The notes beneath the pieces were generated by a model. It ran no database searches. It saw only the letters and a list, made by a program, of their open reading frames with translations, and was not told the origin of the DNA. From Actinomycetospora lemnae (GTDB taxonomy: Bacteria > Actinomycetota > Actinomycetes > Mycobacteriales > Pseudonocardiaceae), in the NCBI RefSeq assembly GCF_028737315.1, contig NZ_JAQZAO010000018.1, positions 28,369 through 92,368 of the forward strand: 64,000 nucleotides of DNA. Direction: 5' to 3'. The position numbers were made by a program, and so were the translations under genes. Positions within the stretch are counted from its first letter, which is position 1. Each line of letters starts with the position of its first letter. Of the stretch, positions 1-7,911 are shown piece by piece.

Positions 1-365
1 GCGAGCGCCGCCGCCTCGCGCACGTCGGTGACGTAGCGGGCGTGCCCGGTCGCGGGTGCGGCGGGCGCCGAGCGGGTCAGCACGAAGATCGGGACCCCGT
101 CGTGGTGGTCGCCGCCCCACCCGCCCGCGAAGTCGAAGGTGCGCCGGCCGGTGAGCACCGCGCCGGAGCCCATCAGCTCGGCCATGACCGTCGCCCCGAC
201 CTCGTCGCGTGTCCGCGCGGACGTCGGGTGGTCGCCCCCGTCGTCGAAGGCGAGGAAGTCGTGCAGCCGCTCACCGCCGACCCCGAGGCCCTGCTCGGGC
301 CCGTCGTCCGGGCCTGCGATGAACCCGTCGACGGACATCCACATGCACAGCACGATCCTGCTCAT
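1..365 (-). CDS. DHFR/RibD C-terminal-like reductase, 3' end outside window
   Basis: The reading frame opens at ATG 365 behind GGAGGAGGG and runs off the left edge, so only about 121 residues are visible. The N-terminus reads MSRIVLCMWMSVDGFIAG, the usual opening of the dihydrofolate reductase/RibD C-terminal fold (a strand followed by SxDGFIAGPDD). Further on, GAVLTGRRTFDFAGGW and a VFVLTR-like strand match the NADPH-binding half of the family. These proteins are usually 180-200 residues, so about a third is missing here only because the window ends. The gene lies 31 bp downstream of a second, shortened member of the same family on the same strand, so the two are probably co-transcribed. The substrate is unknown; members range from pterin and flavin-pathway reductases to uncharacterised proteins. 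Confidence 0.85.
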   Translation of the reverse strand, partial: MSRIVLCMWMSVDGFIAGPDDGPEQGLGVGGERLHDFLAFDDGGDHPTSARTRDEVGATVMAELMGSGAVLTGRRTFDFAGGWGGDHHDGVPIFVLTRSAPAAPATGHARYVTDVREAAAL

Positions 366-396
366 CGTTCTCTGCTCCCTCCTCCGGTCGTCGTGG

Positions 397-744
397 TCAG
401 TGCCGGCGCAGCACGGACACGACCGCGCCGGTGGTCGCCTCGTCGAGCGTGCGGGACACGACGACCTTCTCGACGGCGTCGAACCAGCGGGAGAACGCGC
501 GGCTGCGGGGGTCGGCGGCGGGGTCGTCGGCGGGGTCGTCGGCCACGGCGGGCCAGAAGCCGTGGAAGCCCTCGTCGTTGGTGCGGCCGAGCAGGACGGT
601 GTCGACGCCGCGGTACCAGCCGGCGAAGCCCGACGCGCACTGCTCGTGCAGGGCGGTCTCGACGAGCCAGGACATGTCCCCGCCCGGGCCGGCGGCGAAG
701 CCGTCGAGGGAGAGGGTGATGGTGGCGCTGACGGTGCGGCCCAT
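397..744 (-). CDS. Truncated DHFR/RibD-like protein (115 aa)
   Basis: Start ATG 744 is fixed by GGAGG eight bases upstream; an in-frame start 42 bp further out has no ribosome site. Residues 1-20 (VSATITLSLDGFAAGPGG) and VDTVLLGRTNDEGFHGFW are the N-terminal strand and loop of the DHFR/RibD C-terminal fold, and EKVVVSRTLDEA is the mid-protein strand. The protein then stops after VVSVLRRH. The roughly 70 C-terminal residues that complete the fold in family members are absent, and the 31 bp to the next start cannot hold them. It may be a decayed copy of its downstream neighbour's family, or a small protein that pairs with it. A shared inverted-repeat element lies upstream (814-879). Confidence 0.6.
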   Translation of the reverse strand: MGRTVSATITLSLDGFAAGPGGDMSWLVETALHEQCASGFAGWYRGVDTVLLGRTNDEGFHGFWPAVADDPADDPAADPRSRAFSRWFDAVEKVVVSRTLDEATTGAVVSVLRRH

Positions 745-813
745 GACGTTCCTCCGGGGTGGCGGGCCCCGTGCGGGCCCGGTCACCCCCGCGTCGACCA
801 GCGCACACCGCGT

Positions 814-879
814 CGATCAGGCGGCGACGACCCCGGACGATCAGGCAGGAGATCGGCGTTGTCCGTGCCGATCGTCCGA
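814..879. promoter_or_regulatory. Candidate operator, shared with the AraC locus at 27.1 kb
   Basis: GGACGATCAGGCA (835-847) and GATCGTCCGA (870-879) form an inverted pair, and a further half-site CGATCAGGC occurs at 814-822, 24 bp before the same nonamer at 838-846. The same 13-mer and 10-mer recur between the NmrA and AraC genes at 27122-27151. The site lies upstream of the truncated reductase gene and just past the 3' end of the TetR gene. Inference: a common regulator, plausibly the AraC protein, binds both loci. Confidence 0.45.
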
Positions 880-883
880 CGGA

Positions 884-1555
884 TCAGCGCGTGAGCGCGT
901 CCCGGTGTCGCTCGACGCCGTCGAGGATGCGGGCGAGGCCGTCGTCGAACATCCGCGCCGCCGCGTCCGGGGGCTCGTCGACCGTGGCCTCGAGCAGGCT
1001 CAGGAACAGGGGGAACTCGCCGGCGCGACCGGAGGCGTGCAGATCGGACACGGAGGGCGCCCGGTCGTCGAGGGGGACGGACGCCCCGCGCACGTAGCTG
1101 TTGACCAGGTGCACCACGGCGATGGCCTCGGTCAGCGGGAACCCGGCGTCCACACCGATGCGCAGGGCCGCCTCGCCCCACGCGCACTCGGCCGGGCCCA
1201 TCCGCCGCGGGCCGCTCACCAGCGGCAGCGTCCACGGGTGGTCACGGAAGACCGCCCGGTTGCCCCGCGCCCAGGCGGTCAGGGCGTCCCGCCACGGGCC
1301 GGCGCTCGGCGGCGGGTCACCGATCGCCGCGTCGAGCATGAGGTCGACCAGCGCGTCCTTGTGCGGCACGTGCCGGTAGAGCGACATCGGCGCCGCGTCC
1401 AGCGTGCGGGCCAGGCGCGGCATGGACACCGCCTCGAGCCCCTCGGCGTCGGCCAGGGCCACGGCGGCGTCGACGATCGCGGCGCGGGTCAACGGCCGGC
1501 GGGCCGTCGGGGGCGGCGGCGGGGCCCAGCGGGGGTCGGTGACGGGCTCGGGCAC
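884..1555 (-). CDS. TetR-family transcriptional regulator
   Basis: 223 residues from a GTG start at 1555. Residues 22-70 form a TetR helix-turn-helix (AIVDAAVALADAEG through MSLYRHVPHKDALVDLML); the YRHVPHKDAL form is typical of the TetR_C_1 (tetracycline-repressor-like) group. The remaining 150 residues are helical ligand-binding domain of normal length. It is divergent from the DUF2306 membrane gene across 65 bp containing a strong palindrome, so it most likely represses that gene and itself. There is no Shine-Dalgarno sequence before the GTG, so the transcript may be leaderless or the true start slightly different. The ligand cannot be predicted. Confidence 0.88.
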   Translation of the reverse strand: MPEPVTDPRWAPPPPPTARRPLTRAAIVDAAVALADAEGLEAVSMPRLARTLDAAPMSLYRHVPHKDALVDLMLDAAIGDPPPSAGPWRDALTAWARGNRAVFRDHPWTLPLVSGPRRMGPAECAWGEAALRIGVDAGFPLTEAIAVVHLVNSYVRGASVPLDDRAPSVSDLHASGRAGEFPLFLSLLEATVDEPPDAAARMFDDGLARILDGVERHRDALTR

Positions 1556-1593
1556 GGGAGGGATCGTCGCACGAGGAGGAGGGTAGACACGAA

Positions 1594-1619
1594 TACGCGA
1601 GCTGCGTAAGGCTTACGCA
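1594..1619. promoter_or_regulatory. Palindromic operator next to the DUF2306 start codon
   Basis: TGCGTAAG-G-CTTACGCA (1603-1619) is a perfect 8-bp-arm palindrome, and TACGC-N5-GCGTA (1594-1608) overlaps it. It ends one base before the ATG at 1621. Its position between a TetR gene and the divergent gene is what is expected of a TetR operator. Confidence 0.65.
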
Positions 1620-1620
1620 C

Positions 1621-2373
1621 ATGACGACCGTCCACGACGCCGACCCACCCCCCGACGCCGGCGCGCGCCGCCGCCCGCGCACCACCACCGACCCGCGCCG
1701 CGTCCGGATCGGGCTCGTGGTGGCCGCGCTCGTGGTCGCGGTGTTCCTCGTGCTCGAGCTGCCGGCCTACCTGGGCCTCGATCCCGCGCAGTCCCGCGTC
1801 CCGATCCGTCCGGACGACGCGCTGCACTACCCCCTGCTGTGGACGCACATCGTCTGCGGCTCGGTCGCGCTGGTGACGGCCTGCCTGCAGATGTGGCCGT
1901 GGCTGCGGCGTCGCCACCCGCGGGTCCACCGGATCTCGGGACGCGTCTACCTGCTCGGCGGCGTGCTGCCCGGCGGGATCGCGGTGCTGGGCGTCGCGCC
2001 GATGAGCACCACGGGGTTCGCGTCCTCGGTGGGGAACACCTTCCTGGCGGTGCTCTGGCTCGGGACCTCGATCGCCGGCTGGCGTGCCGCGCGGCAGCGC
2101 CGGTACGCCGACCACCGGGCCTGGATGATCCGCAGCGTCGCGCTGACCTTCTCGATCATCGTCAACCGGTTCTGGATCGCGGTCTACGTCGTCGTGCTCT
2201 GGCTGATCGATCCCGGCAACCCGGAGCTGATCATGGATGCGGGACCGGCGTCGGTGTGGACGAGCTGGATCGTCAACCTGCTCATCGCGGAGTGGTGGTT
2301 GCTGCGGCGGCGTCACCCGCAGCGCGCCCGGACGTTGCCGCCGGGCCGCGCCGGGGCACCCGAGGGCTCGTGA
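1621..2373 (+). CDS. DUF2306-type four-helix membrane protein
   Basis: 250 residues. A polar 25-residue N-terminus is followed by a membrane helix (VRIGLVVAALVVAVFLVLELPAY), then HYPLLWTHIVCGSVALVTACLQMWPWLRRRHPRVHRISGRVYLL, the DUF2306 signature of helix, RRR.P..HR..GR and helix. ADHRAWMIRSVALTFSIIVNRFW and a last helix near residue 215 complete it. Members of this family are integral membrane proteins without an assigned reaction. The ATG abuts a palindrome and no clear ribosome site precedes it, so translation may be leaderless and controlled by the divergent TetR gene. Its stop codon overlaps the GTG of the next gene, suggesting coupling to the glutathionyl-hydroquinone reductase. Confidence 0.8.
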   Translation: MTTVHDADPPPDAGARRRPRTTTDPRRVRIGLVVAALVVAVFLVLELPAYLGLDPAQSRVPIRPDDALHYPLLWTHIVCGSVALVTACLQMWPWLRRRHPRVHRISGRVYLLGGVLPGGIAVLGVAPMSTTGFASSVGNTFLAVLWLGTSIAGWRAARQRRYADHRAWMIRSVALTFSIIVNRFWIAVYVVVLWLIDPGNPELIMDAGPASVWTSWIVNLLIAEWWLLRRRHPQRARTLPPGRAGAPEGS

Positions 2374-3419
2374 GCACCCCCACCGACGCCCCCGTGGGCA
2401 ACAGCCCCTACGCCGACAGCAGCGGCTCGTTCCGCCGGCAGGGTCCCCGGTTCGCCGACCGGATCGTCGCCGAGCCCTCCGGCGACGATCAGTGGCCCGC
2501 CGAGCCCGATCGCTACCGGCTCGTGGTCTCGCTCGCCTGCCCGTGGGCGCACCGCTCGCTCATCGTCCGGCGCCTCATGGGCCTCGAGGACGCGATCTCG
2601 CTGGCGATCGTCGACCCGCTGCAGGACGACCGGTCGTGGCGCTTCACCCTCGACGAGGACGGCGCCGACCCCGTGCTGGGCTACCGGTACCTCGAGGAGG
2701 CCTACCTGGCCCGCGACCCGGACCACGGCACGGAGAACGGCGTCAGCGTCCCGGCGCTGGTCGAGGAGTCGACGGGGCTGCTCGTCACCAACGACTACCC
2801 GCAGATCACCATCGACCTCGGGATCGAGTGGGCGAAGTACCAGCGGCCCGGCGCGCCGACGCTCTACCCCGAGGGGCTGCGCGAGGAGATCGACGCGGTC
2901 AACGAGGGCGTCTTCCACGACGTCAACAACGGCGTCTACAAGGCGGGGTTCGCGACGAAGCAGGCGCGCTACGAGGAGGCCTACGCGGCGCTCTTCGCCC
3001 GCCTCGACGAGCTCGACGAGCGGCTGGAGGACCAGCGCTACCTGGTCGGCGACCACATCACCGAGGCCGACATCCGCCTGTTCACGACGCTGGTGCGCTT
3101 CGACGCCGTCTACCACGGCCACTTCAAGTGCAACCGGCAGAAGCTCGCGGAGTTCGCCAACCTCTGGCCCTACGCCCGCGACCTCTACCAGACCCCGGGG
3201 TTCGGGGACACGGTCGACTTCGACCACATCAAGCGGCACTACCACCAGGTGCACACCAGCATCAATCCCACGCAGATCGTCCCGCTCGGCCCCGAGCCGT
3301 CGGTCTGGCTGGAGCCCCACCACCGTGAGGAGCTCGGCGGTTCGCCCTTCGGCGCCGACGGCACGCCGCCCGAGCCCCTCGACGGCCCGCTGCGCCCGCT
3401 GCCGCCGCTGGACATGTGA
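2370..3419 (+). CDS. Glutathionyl-hydroquinone reductase (xi-class GST, YqjG/EcM4-like)
   Basis: 349 residues from GTG 2370, which overlaps the upstream stop by four bases (GTGA). CPWAH near residue 54 is the catalytic cysteine motif of xi-class glutathione transferases, which reduce glutathionyl- (or mycothiyl-) hydroquinones in the cytosol. The N-terminal block SGSFRRQGPRFADRI, the TNDYPQIT turn that grips the thiol, and the C-terminal helical half (YLVGDHITEADIRLFTTLVRFD, YHGHFKCN) are all family hallmarks. Actinobacteria use mycothiol rather than glutathione, so the physiological thiol is uncertain. It sits in a run with a lactonase-like and a ThDP enzyme, which suggests metabolism or detoxification of a quinone or organic acid. 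Confidence 0.92.
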   Translation: MSTPTDAPVGNSPYADSSGSFRRQGPRFADRIVAEPSGDDQWPAEPDRYRLVVSLACPWAHRSLIVRRLMGLEDAISLAIVDPLQDDRSWRFTLDEDGADPVLGYRYLEEAYLARDPDHGTENGVSVPALVEESTGLLVTNDYPQITIDLGIEWAKYQRPGAPTLYPEGLREEIDAVNEGVFHDVNNGVYKAGFATKQARYEEAYAALFARLDELDERLEDQRYLVGDHITEADIRLFTTLVRFDAVYHGHFKCNRQKLAEFANLWPYARDLYQTPGFGDTVDFDHIKRHYHQVHTSINPTQIVPLGPEPSVWLEPHHREELGGSPFGADGTPPEPLDGPLRPLPPLDM

Positions 3420-3420
3420 C

Positions 3421-4320
3421 GTGGCGGGTCCCGACGAGCTCGTCGACGCCGGCCACGTCCGGCCCGCCGGCGACGGCCGGCTCGAGCTCGGCGAGGGGCT
3501 GCGGCTGCTCGCCGACGGCACGGTCGTCCTCGTCGACCTGCTCGCCGGCCGGCTCCTGCGTGTCGGCGACGACGCGTCCTCGCTGGTCGAGGTGCTGCGC
3601 GTCGACGGCCCGCTGGGGGCCGTGGCGCCCCTCGCGGACCGCCCCGGCACCTGGCTCGCCGCCACCGGCACCGGCGTCGCCGTCCTCGACGCCGACGGGC
3701 GACCCGCGTGGCTCGCCCACCCCGGCACGGCACCCGGCCCGCCGCGGCGCGTCAACGACGCCGTGTGCGACCCCGCCGGCGCGTTCTGGGTCGGGATCAT
3801 GGCGTGGGACCAGACCGAGGCCGCCGGCTCGCTGCACCGCGTCGGCCCCGACGGCGCGGTGACCACGGCCGTCGACGGGCTCACGGTGCCCAACGGCCCG
3901 GCGTTCGCCGACGGCGGGCGGACGATGTTCCTCGCGGACACCCCGCACGACGCCATCGACGCGTTCGACCTCGACCCGGCCACCGGGGCGCTGTCCGGCC
4001 GCCGGCCCTTCGCCCGCACCCACGAGCTGCCGGGCAACCCCGACGGGCTGGTCGTCGACCGCGACGGGCGGCTGTGGGCGGCGATGCACGGCGGCGGCTG
4101 CGTCGCCGCCTTCGCCCCCGACGGCGGTCTGCTCGGCACGGTGCCGCTCCCGGCCCGCCAGCCGACCAGCGTCACCTTCACCGGCGAGCTGATGCTCGTG
4201 ACCACCAAGACCGAGGGGCTCGACGAGGTCGGCCCGCTCGACGGCGCCGTGCTCGCGCTGCCGAGCCGCGTGCGGGTCGACCCGACCCCGGCGGCACGGC
4301 TGCCCTCGACGCCCACATGA
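3421..4320 (+). CDS. SMP-30/gluconolactonase-family beta-propeller
   Basis: 299 residues from GTG 3421, one base after the previous stop. Motifs of the six-bladed SMP-30/LRE propeller are in order: GPLGAVAPLADRPGTWLAA, RVNDAVCDPAGAFWVGIM (metal-ligand N and the W-G strand), GLTVPNGPAFADGGRTMFLADT (second metal asparagine), GNPDGLVVDRDGRLWAAMHGG (catalytic-site N/D) and SVTFTGE. The family hydrolyses sugar or aryl lactones with a bound divalent cation. Four bases overlap the next start (ATGA), so it is translationally coupled to the ThDP enzyme. The substrate is not predictable. Confidence 0.88.
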   Translation: MAGPDELVDAGHVRPAGDGRLELGEGLRLLADGTVVLVDLLAGRLLRVGDDASSLVEVLRVDGPLGAVAPLADRPGTWLAATGTGVAVLDADGRPAWLAHPGTAPGPPRRVNDAVCDPAGAFWVGIMAWDQTEAAGSLHRVGPDGAVTTAVDGLTVPNGPAFADGGRTMFLADTPHDAIDAFDLDPATGALSGRRPFARTHELPGNPDGLVVDRDGRLWAAMHGGGCVAAFAPDGGLLGTVPLPARQPTSVTFTGELMLVTTKTEGLDEVGPLDGAVLALPSRVRVDPTPAARLPSTPT

Positions 4321-6161
4321 CCGGCGGCCGTCCCGGGGAGCCCTGCGGGGTGAGTGCACCGAAGAACGTCGCCGCGCACGTGCTCGACCGCCTCGCCGCC
4401 TGGGGTGTCCACCGCTTCTACGGCTACCCGGGGGACGGGATCGGCGGGATCTTCACGGCCCTGCCCGCCCGGGACGACGCGGAGTTCGTCCAGGTCCGCC
4501 ACGAGGAGACCGCCGCCTTCGCCGCCTGCGCGGACGTCAAGTACGGCGGCTCGCCCATCGGCTGCTGCGCGGTCACCAGCGGGCCCGGCGCCGTCCACGC
4601 CCTCAACGGCCTCTACGACGCGAAGCTCGACCACCAGCCCGTCGTCGCGCTCGTCGGGCACACCGCGCAGACCGCCCAGGGCGGCGGCTACTACCAGGAG
4701 ATCGACCTGGGCGCGCTGCTCTCGGACGTCGCGGGCTACCTCGCCGAGGTCAAGGACCCGAGCCAGGTCCGGCACGTGGTCGACCGCGCGTGCCGCACGG
4801 CCCTCGCCGACCGCACGGTGTCGGCGATCGTCCTGCCCTCGGACGTCCTCGAGCAGGACGCCGTCGTCGAGCCGCCGGACGCCCACGGCTACTACCACAC
4901 CTCCGCCGTGCCCTCCTCGACGATCGCGGCGCCGCCGGAGGCCGCCCTCGACGCCGCTGCCGAGGTGCTCAACGCCGGGGAGAAGGTCGCGATCCTCGCG
5001 GGCGCCGGCGCGCTGGGCGCGTCCGCGGAGCTCACCGAGGTCGCCAACGCCCTCGGCGCGGGGATGGCGACGGCGCTGCTCGGCAAGGGCGTCGTCGACG
5101 AGCGCTCGCCGTGGGTCACCGGGGCGATCGGGCTGCTCGGGACGACCGCGTCGTGGCACCTCATGCGCGAGTGCGACACGCTGCTCATCGTCGGCTCGAC
5201 CATGCCCTACACCGAGTACTACCCGGCGCCCGGGCAGGCGCGGGCGGTGCAGATCGACGTCGACGGCGCCCGCTGCGGCATCCGCTACGAGACCGAGGTC
5301 AACCTCACCGGTGACGCCGCCGCGACCCTGACCGCGCTCCGCGCGCGCCTGCGCGGGCGCACCGACGGCTCCTGGCGCGGCCAGGTGGAGCGCTGGACCC
5401 GCGCCTGGGACGACTACTCGGTCCAGCGCGCCCACGCCCACACCAGCGCGCTCAACCCCGAGCTCGTCGTGCGCGAGCTGTCCGACCGCCTGCCCGACGA
5501 CGCCCTGCTCGCCGTCGACTGCGGCACCGCCACGTCCTGGTACGCCCGCGACATCACCCTGCACGGCAGCCAGTACGGGTCGCTGTCGGGGACGCTGCTG
5601 TCGATGGGCGGCGGGATGCCCTACGCGATCGCGGCGAAGAACGCGCACCCCGACCGGCCGGTGATCGCGCTGATCGGGGACGGCGCGATGCAGATGAACG
5701 GGATCAACGAGCTGGTCACCGTGCAGCGGTACTGGCGGGACTGGAGCGACCCGCGGTTCGTCGTGCTCGTCCTGTCCAACGACGACCTGTCCTACGTGTC
5801 GTGGGAGACGCGCGGGATGCTCGGCGAGGCCCCCGACCCGCAGTCCCAGGCGATCCCCGACGTGCCCTACGCGCAGTGGGCGATGCTGCTCGGGCTCGAC
5901 GGGATGGAGCTGCGCGAGCGCGGGCACATCGGCCCGGTGTGGGACCGCGCGCTCGCGGCCGACCGGCCGTTCGTCGTCGACGCGAAGGTCGACAAGGACA
6001 TCCCGCTCGTGCCGCCGCGCGTGACGATCCAGCAGGCGCTCAACACCGCCCGCTCCCAGCTGTCCGGGGACAGCGACGTGCTCGACATCATCGCCAACGG
6101 GATCAAGGAGACCGTCGGGGCCAAGGCGCGGTCGGTGCTGGGGCTGCGGCCGAAGGACTGA
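4317..6161 (+). CDS. Thiamine-diphosphate enzyme, pyruvate oxidase/dehydrogenase-like
   Basis: 614 residues from ATG 4317; a GTG at 4350 with GGGGAG upstream is an equally good start. Three domains of the POX family are visible: an N-terminal PYR domain (HRFYGYPGDGIGGI, catalytic Glu in VQVRHEETAAFAA), a central domain (KVAILAGAGALGAS) and a C-terminal PP domain with the ThDP motif GDGAMQMNGINELVT ending in SNDDLSY. The group includes PoxB-type pyruvate:quinone oxidoreductases, acetolactate synthase-like and benzoylformate decarboxylase-like enzymes. A PoxB membrane-binding C-terminal helix is not obvious. Its place after a lactonase and before a transporter fits catabolism of a small organic acid. 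The exact substrate is open. Confidence 0.87.
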   Translation: MTGGRPGEPCGVSAPKNVAAHVLDRLAAWGVHRFYGYPGDGIGGIFTALPARDDAEFVQVRHEETAAFAACADVKYGGSPIGCCAVTSGPGAVHALNGLYDAKLDHQPVVALVGHTAQTAQGGGYYQEIDLGALLSDVAGYLAEVKDPSQVRHVVDRACRTALADRTVSAIVLPSDVLEQDAVVEPPDAHGYYHTSAVPSSTIAAPPEAALDAAAEVLNAGEKVAILAGAGALGASAELTEVANALGAGMATALLGKGVVDERSPWVTGAIGLLGTTASWHLMRECDTLLIVGSTMPYTEYYPAPGQARAVQIDVDGARCGIRYETEVNLTGDAAATLTALRARLRGRTDGSWRGQVERWTRAWDDYSVQRAHAHTSALNPELVVRELSDRLPDDALLAVDCGTATSWYARDITLHGSQYGSLSGTLLSMGGGMPYAIAAKNAHPDRPVIALIGDGAMQMNGINELVTVQRYWRDWSDPRFVVLVLSNDDLSYVSWETRGMLGEAPDPQSQAIPDVPYAQWAMLLGLDGMELRERGHIGPVWDRALAADRPFVVDAKVDKDIPLVPPRVTIQQALNTARSQLSGDSDVLDIIANGIKETVGAKARSVLGLRPKD

Positions 6162-6191
6162 TCTGCCCCCGGACGGGGGAAACGGTAGGGC

Positions 6192-7502
6192 ATGGCCGCC
6201 AGGCGCAAGGCGTTCGTCGCGTCGCTGTCCGGGACGTCGCTGGAGTACTACGACTTCGCCGTCTACGGCACGGCGTCGGCGCTGGTCTTCCCGCAGCTGT
6301 TCTTCCCCGGCAACGACCCGCTGACCGGGGTGCTGCTCGCGTTCACCACCTTCGCGGTGGGCTACGTGTCACGCCCGGTCGGCGGGTTCGTGTTCGGGCG
6401 GCTCGGCGACACGCTCGGGCGCAAGCGCGTGCTCGTGACGACGTTGCTGCTCATCGGCGTCGCGACCGTCCTCATCGGCCTGCTCCCGACCTACGCCACG
6501 ATCGGCGTCACCGCGCCGATCGTGCTGGTGATCCTGCGGTTCGCCCAGGGCGTCGGGGTCGGCGGCGAGTGGGGGAGCGCCGTGCTGCTCTCCGGCGAGT
6601 TCGGCGATCCGCGCCGGCGCGGCTTCTGGTCGTCGGCGGCGCAGATCGGCCCGCCGGCGGGCAACCTCCTGGCCAACGGCGTGTTCGCCGTCCTCGCCGC
6701 GACGCTGACCAGCGAGCAGCTGCTGTCCTGGGGCTGGCGGGTCGCGTTCCTGCTCTCGGCGGTGCTCGTCGCGTTCGGGCTGTGGATCCGGATCACGCTG
6801 GAGGACACCCCGGTGTTCCGGGCGCTCCAGGACTCGGGGGAGACCTCGGCCAGCCCGATCGGCGAGGTGCTGCGCACCCAGCCCCGCGGGCTGATCGCGG
6901 CGATCCTCTCCCGCCTCGGGCCCGACGTCGCCTACTCGCTGCTCACGGTCTACGTCCTGACCTACGCCACCCGCACCGCCGGCTTCGAGCGCGCCGCGGT
7001 GCTCTCGGCGGTCCTCGTCGGGTCGGCGCTGCAGCTGGGGCTGGTGCCGGCGTTCGGGGCCCTGTCCGACCGGTGGAACCGGCGGGCGGTGTCGGCGGCC
7101 GCGGTCATCGGCATCGGCGTCTGGGTGTTCGTGCTGTTCCCGCTGGTCGGCGCCGGGTCGTTCGTGCTGCTCGTGCTCGGGGTCGTCGTCGGCCTCGCCC
7201 TGCACGCCGCGGCGTACGGGCCGCAGGCCGCGTTCATCACCGAGCAGTTCAGCCCGCGGCTGCGCTCCACCGGCTCGTCGCTGGGCTACACCGTCGCCGG
7301 CGTGCTGGGCGGCGCGCTGGCCCCGCTGCTGCTCACCTCGCTGCAGGCCGAGCTGGGGTGGGCGGCCGCGGCGGCGTACGTCGCGTTCGCCTGCGTGCTG
7401 TCCGCGATCGGCCTCGCGCTCGGCCGCGACCACGACCCGCGCGAGGACGAGGAGCTGGCGGCCGCGACGGCCCCCACCGACGCCGGACCCGGCCGTCCGT
7501 AG
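6192..7502 (+). CDS. MFS transporter, metabolite:H+ symporter (MHS/ShiA-ProP) type
   Basis: 436 residues with 12 predicted membrane helices. The start (SLSGTSLEYYDFAVYGTASA) is the MHS-family signature, where the helix-1 Glu/Asp pair couples proton movement. GRLGDTLGRKRVLV is the cytoplasmic loop 2-3 MFS motif, RFAQGVGVGGEWG the helix-4 motif, and ITLEDTPVFRAL the typical central loop. The family imports organic acids, shikimate, citrate or betaine with protons. It starts 30 bp after the ThDP enzyme, so it probably brings in the substrate of that cluster. The last 25 residues are an acidic cytoplasmic tail. Confidence 0.9.
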   Translation: MAARRKAFVASLSGTSLEYYDFAVYGTASALVFPQLFFPGNDPLTGVLLAFTTFAVGYVSRPVGGFVFGRLGDTLGRKRVLVTTLLLIGVATVLIGLLPTYATIGVTAPIVLVILRFAQGVGVGGEWGSAVLLSGEFGDPRRRGFWSSAAQIGPPAGNLLANGVFAVLAATLTSEQLLSWGWRVAFLLSAVLVAFGLWIRITLEDTPVFRALQDSGETSASPIGEVLRTQPRGLIAAILSRLGPDVAYSLLTVYVLTYATRTAGFERAAVLSAVLVGSALQLGLVPAFGALSDRWNRRAVSAAAVIGIGVWVFVLFPLVGAGSFVLLVLGVVVGLALHAAAYGPQAAFITEQFSPRLRSTGSSLGYTVAGVLGGALAPLLLTSLQAELGWAAAAAYVAFACVLSAIGLALGRDHDPREDEELAAATAPTDAGPGRP

Positions 7503-7512
7503 GGTCTCGGGC

Positions 7513-7911
7513 ATGGCGGTCACCGTGGACAACACCGACGACCTGACCCGCGCGCCCGGCGCGTCGGTCACCCCCGACACCCTGCCGAACGACCTCGACA
7601 TCACCGACCTCGTCGTCGGCGGCGGCGCCGAGGCCGGGCCGCGCGACACCGTGCAGGTCCAGTACCAGGGCATCCGCGTGTCGGACGGCGGCGAGTTCGA
7701 CTCGTCGTGGACCCGCGGCGGCGCCCCCGTCGAGTTCCCGCTCTCGGGCGTCATCGACGGCTTCAAGCTCGGCATCTCCGGCATGCGCGAGGGCGGCCGG
7801 CGCATCCTCGTCGTCCCGCCGCACCAGGGCTACGGCGCCCGCGGCGTGCCGCCGGTGATCCCGGCGAACGCCCACCTCGTGTTCGTCGTGGACCTCGTCA
7901 AGGTCAACTAG
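7513..7911 (+). CDS. FKBP-type peptidyl-prolyl isomerase
   Basis: 132 residues and a single FKBP domain from about residue 25. DTVQVQYQGIRVSDGGEFDSSW, FPLSGVIDGFKLGISGMREGGRRILVVPPHQGYG and IPANAHLVFVVDLVKV carry the expected active-site aromatics and the VI-G-M-GG-R loop. There is no signal peptide, so it should be cytosolic. Its TAG stop interlocks with the TAG of the convergent gene in the palindrome CTAG, so the two reading frames overlap by four bases. Confidence 0.93.
   Translation: MAVTVDNTDDLTRAPGASVTPDTLPNDLDITDLVVGGGAEAGPRDTVQVQYQGIRVSDGGEFDSSWTRGGAPVEFPLSGVIDGFKLGISGMREGGRRILVVPPHQGYGARGVPPVIPANAHLVFVVDLVKVN

Noticed and set aside
2313..5927. Long open minus-strand frame of over 1200 codons
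   Set aside because: It runs opposite to GST, SMP-30 and ThDP genes with clear motifs; its peptide is Arg/Val/Gly/Glu-rich noise from high third-position GC.
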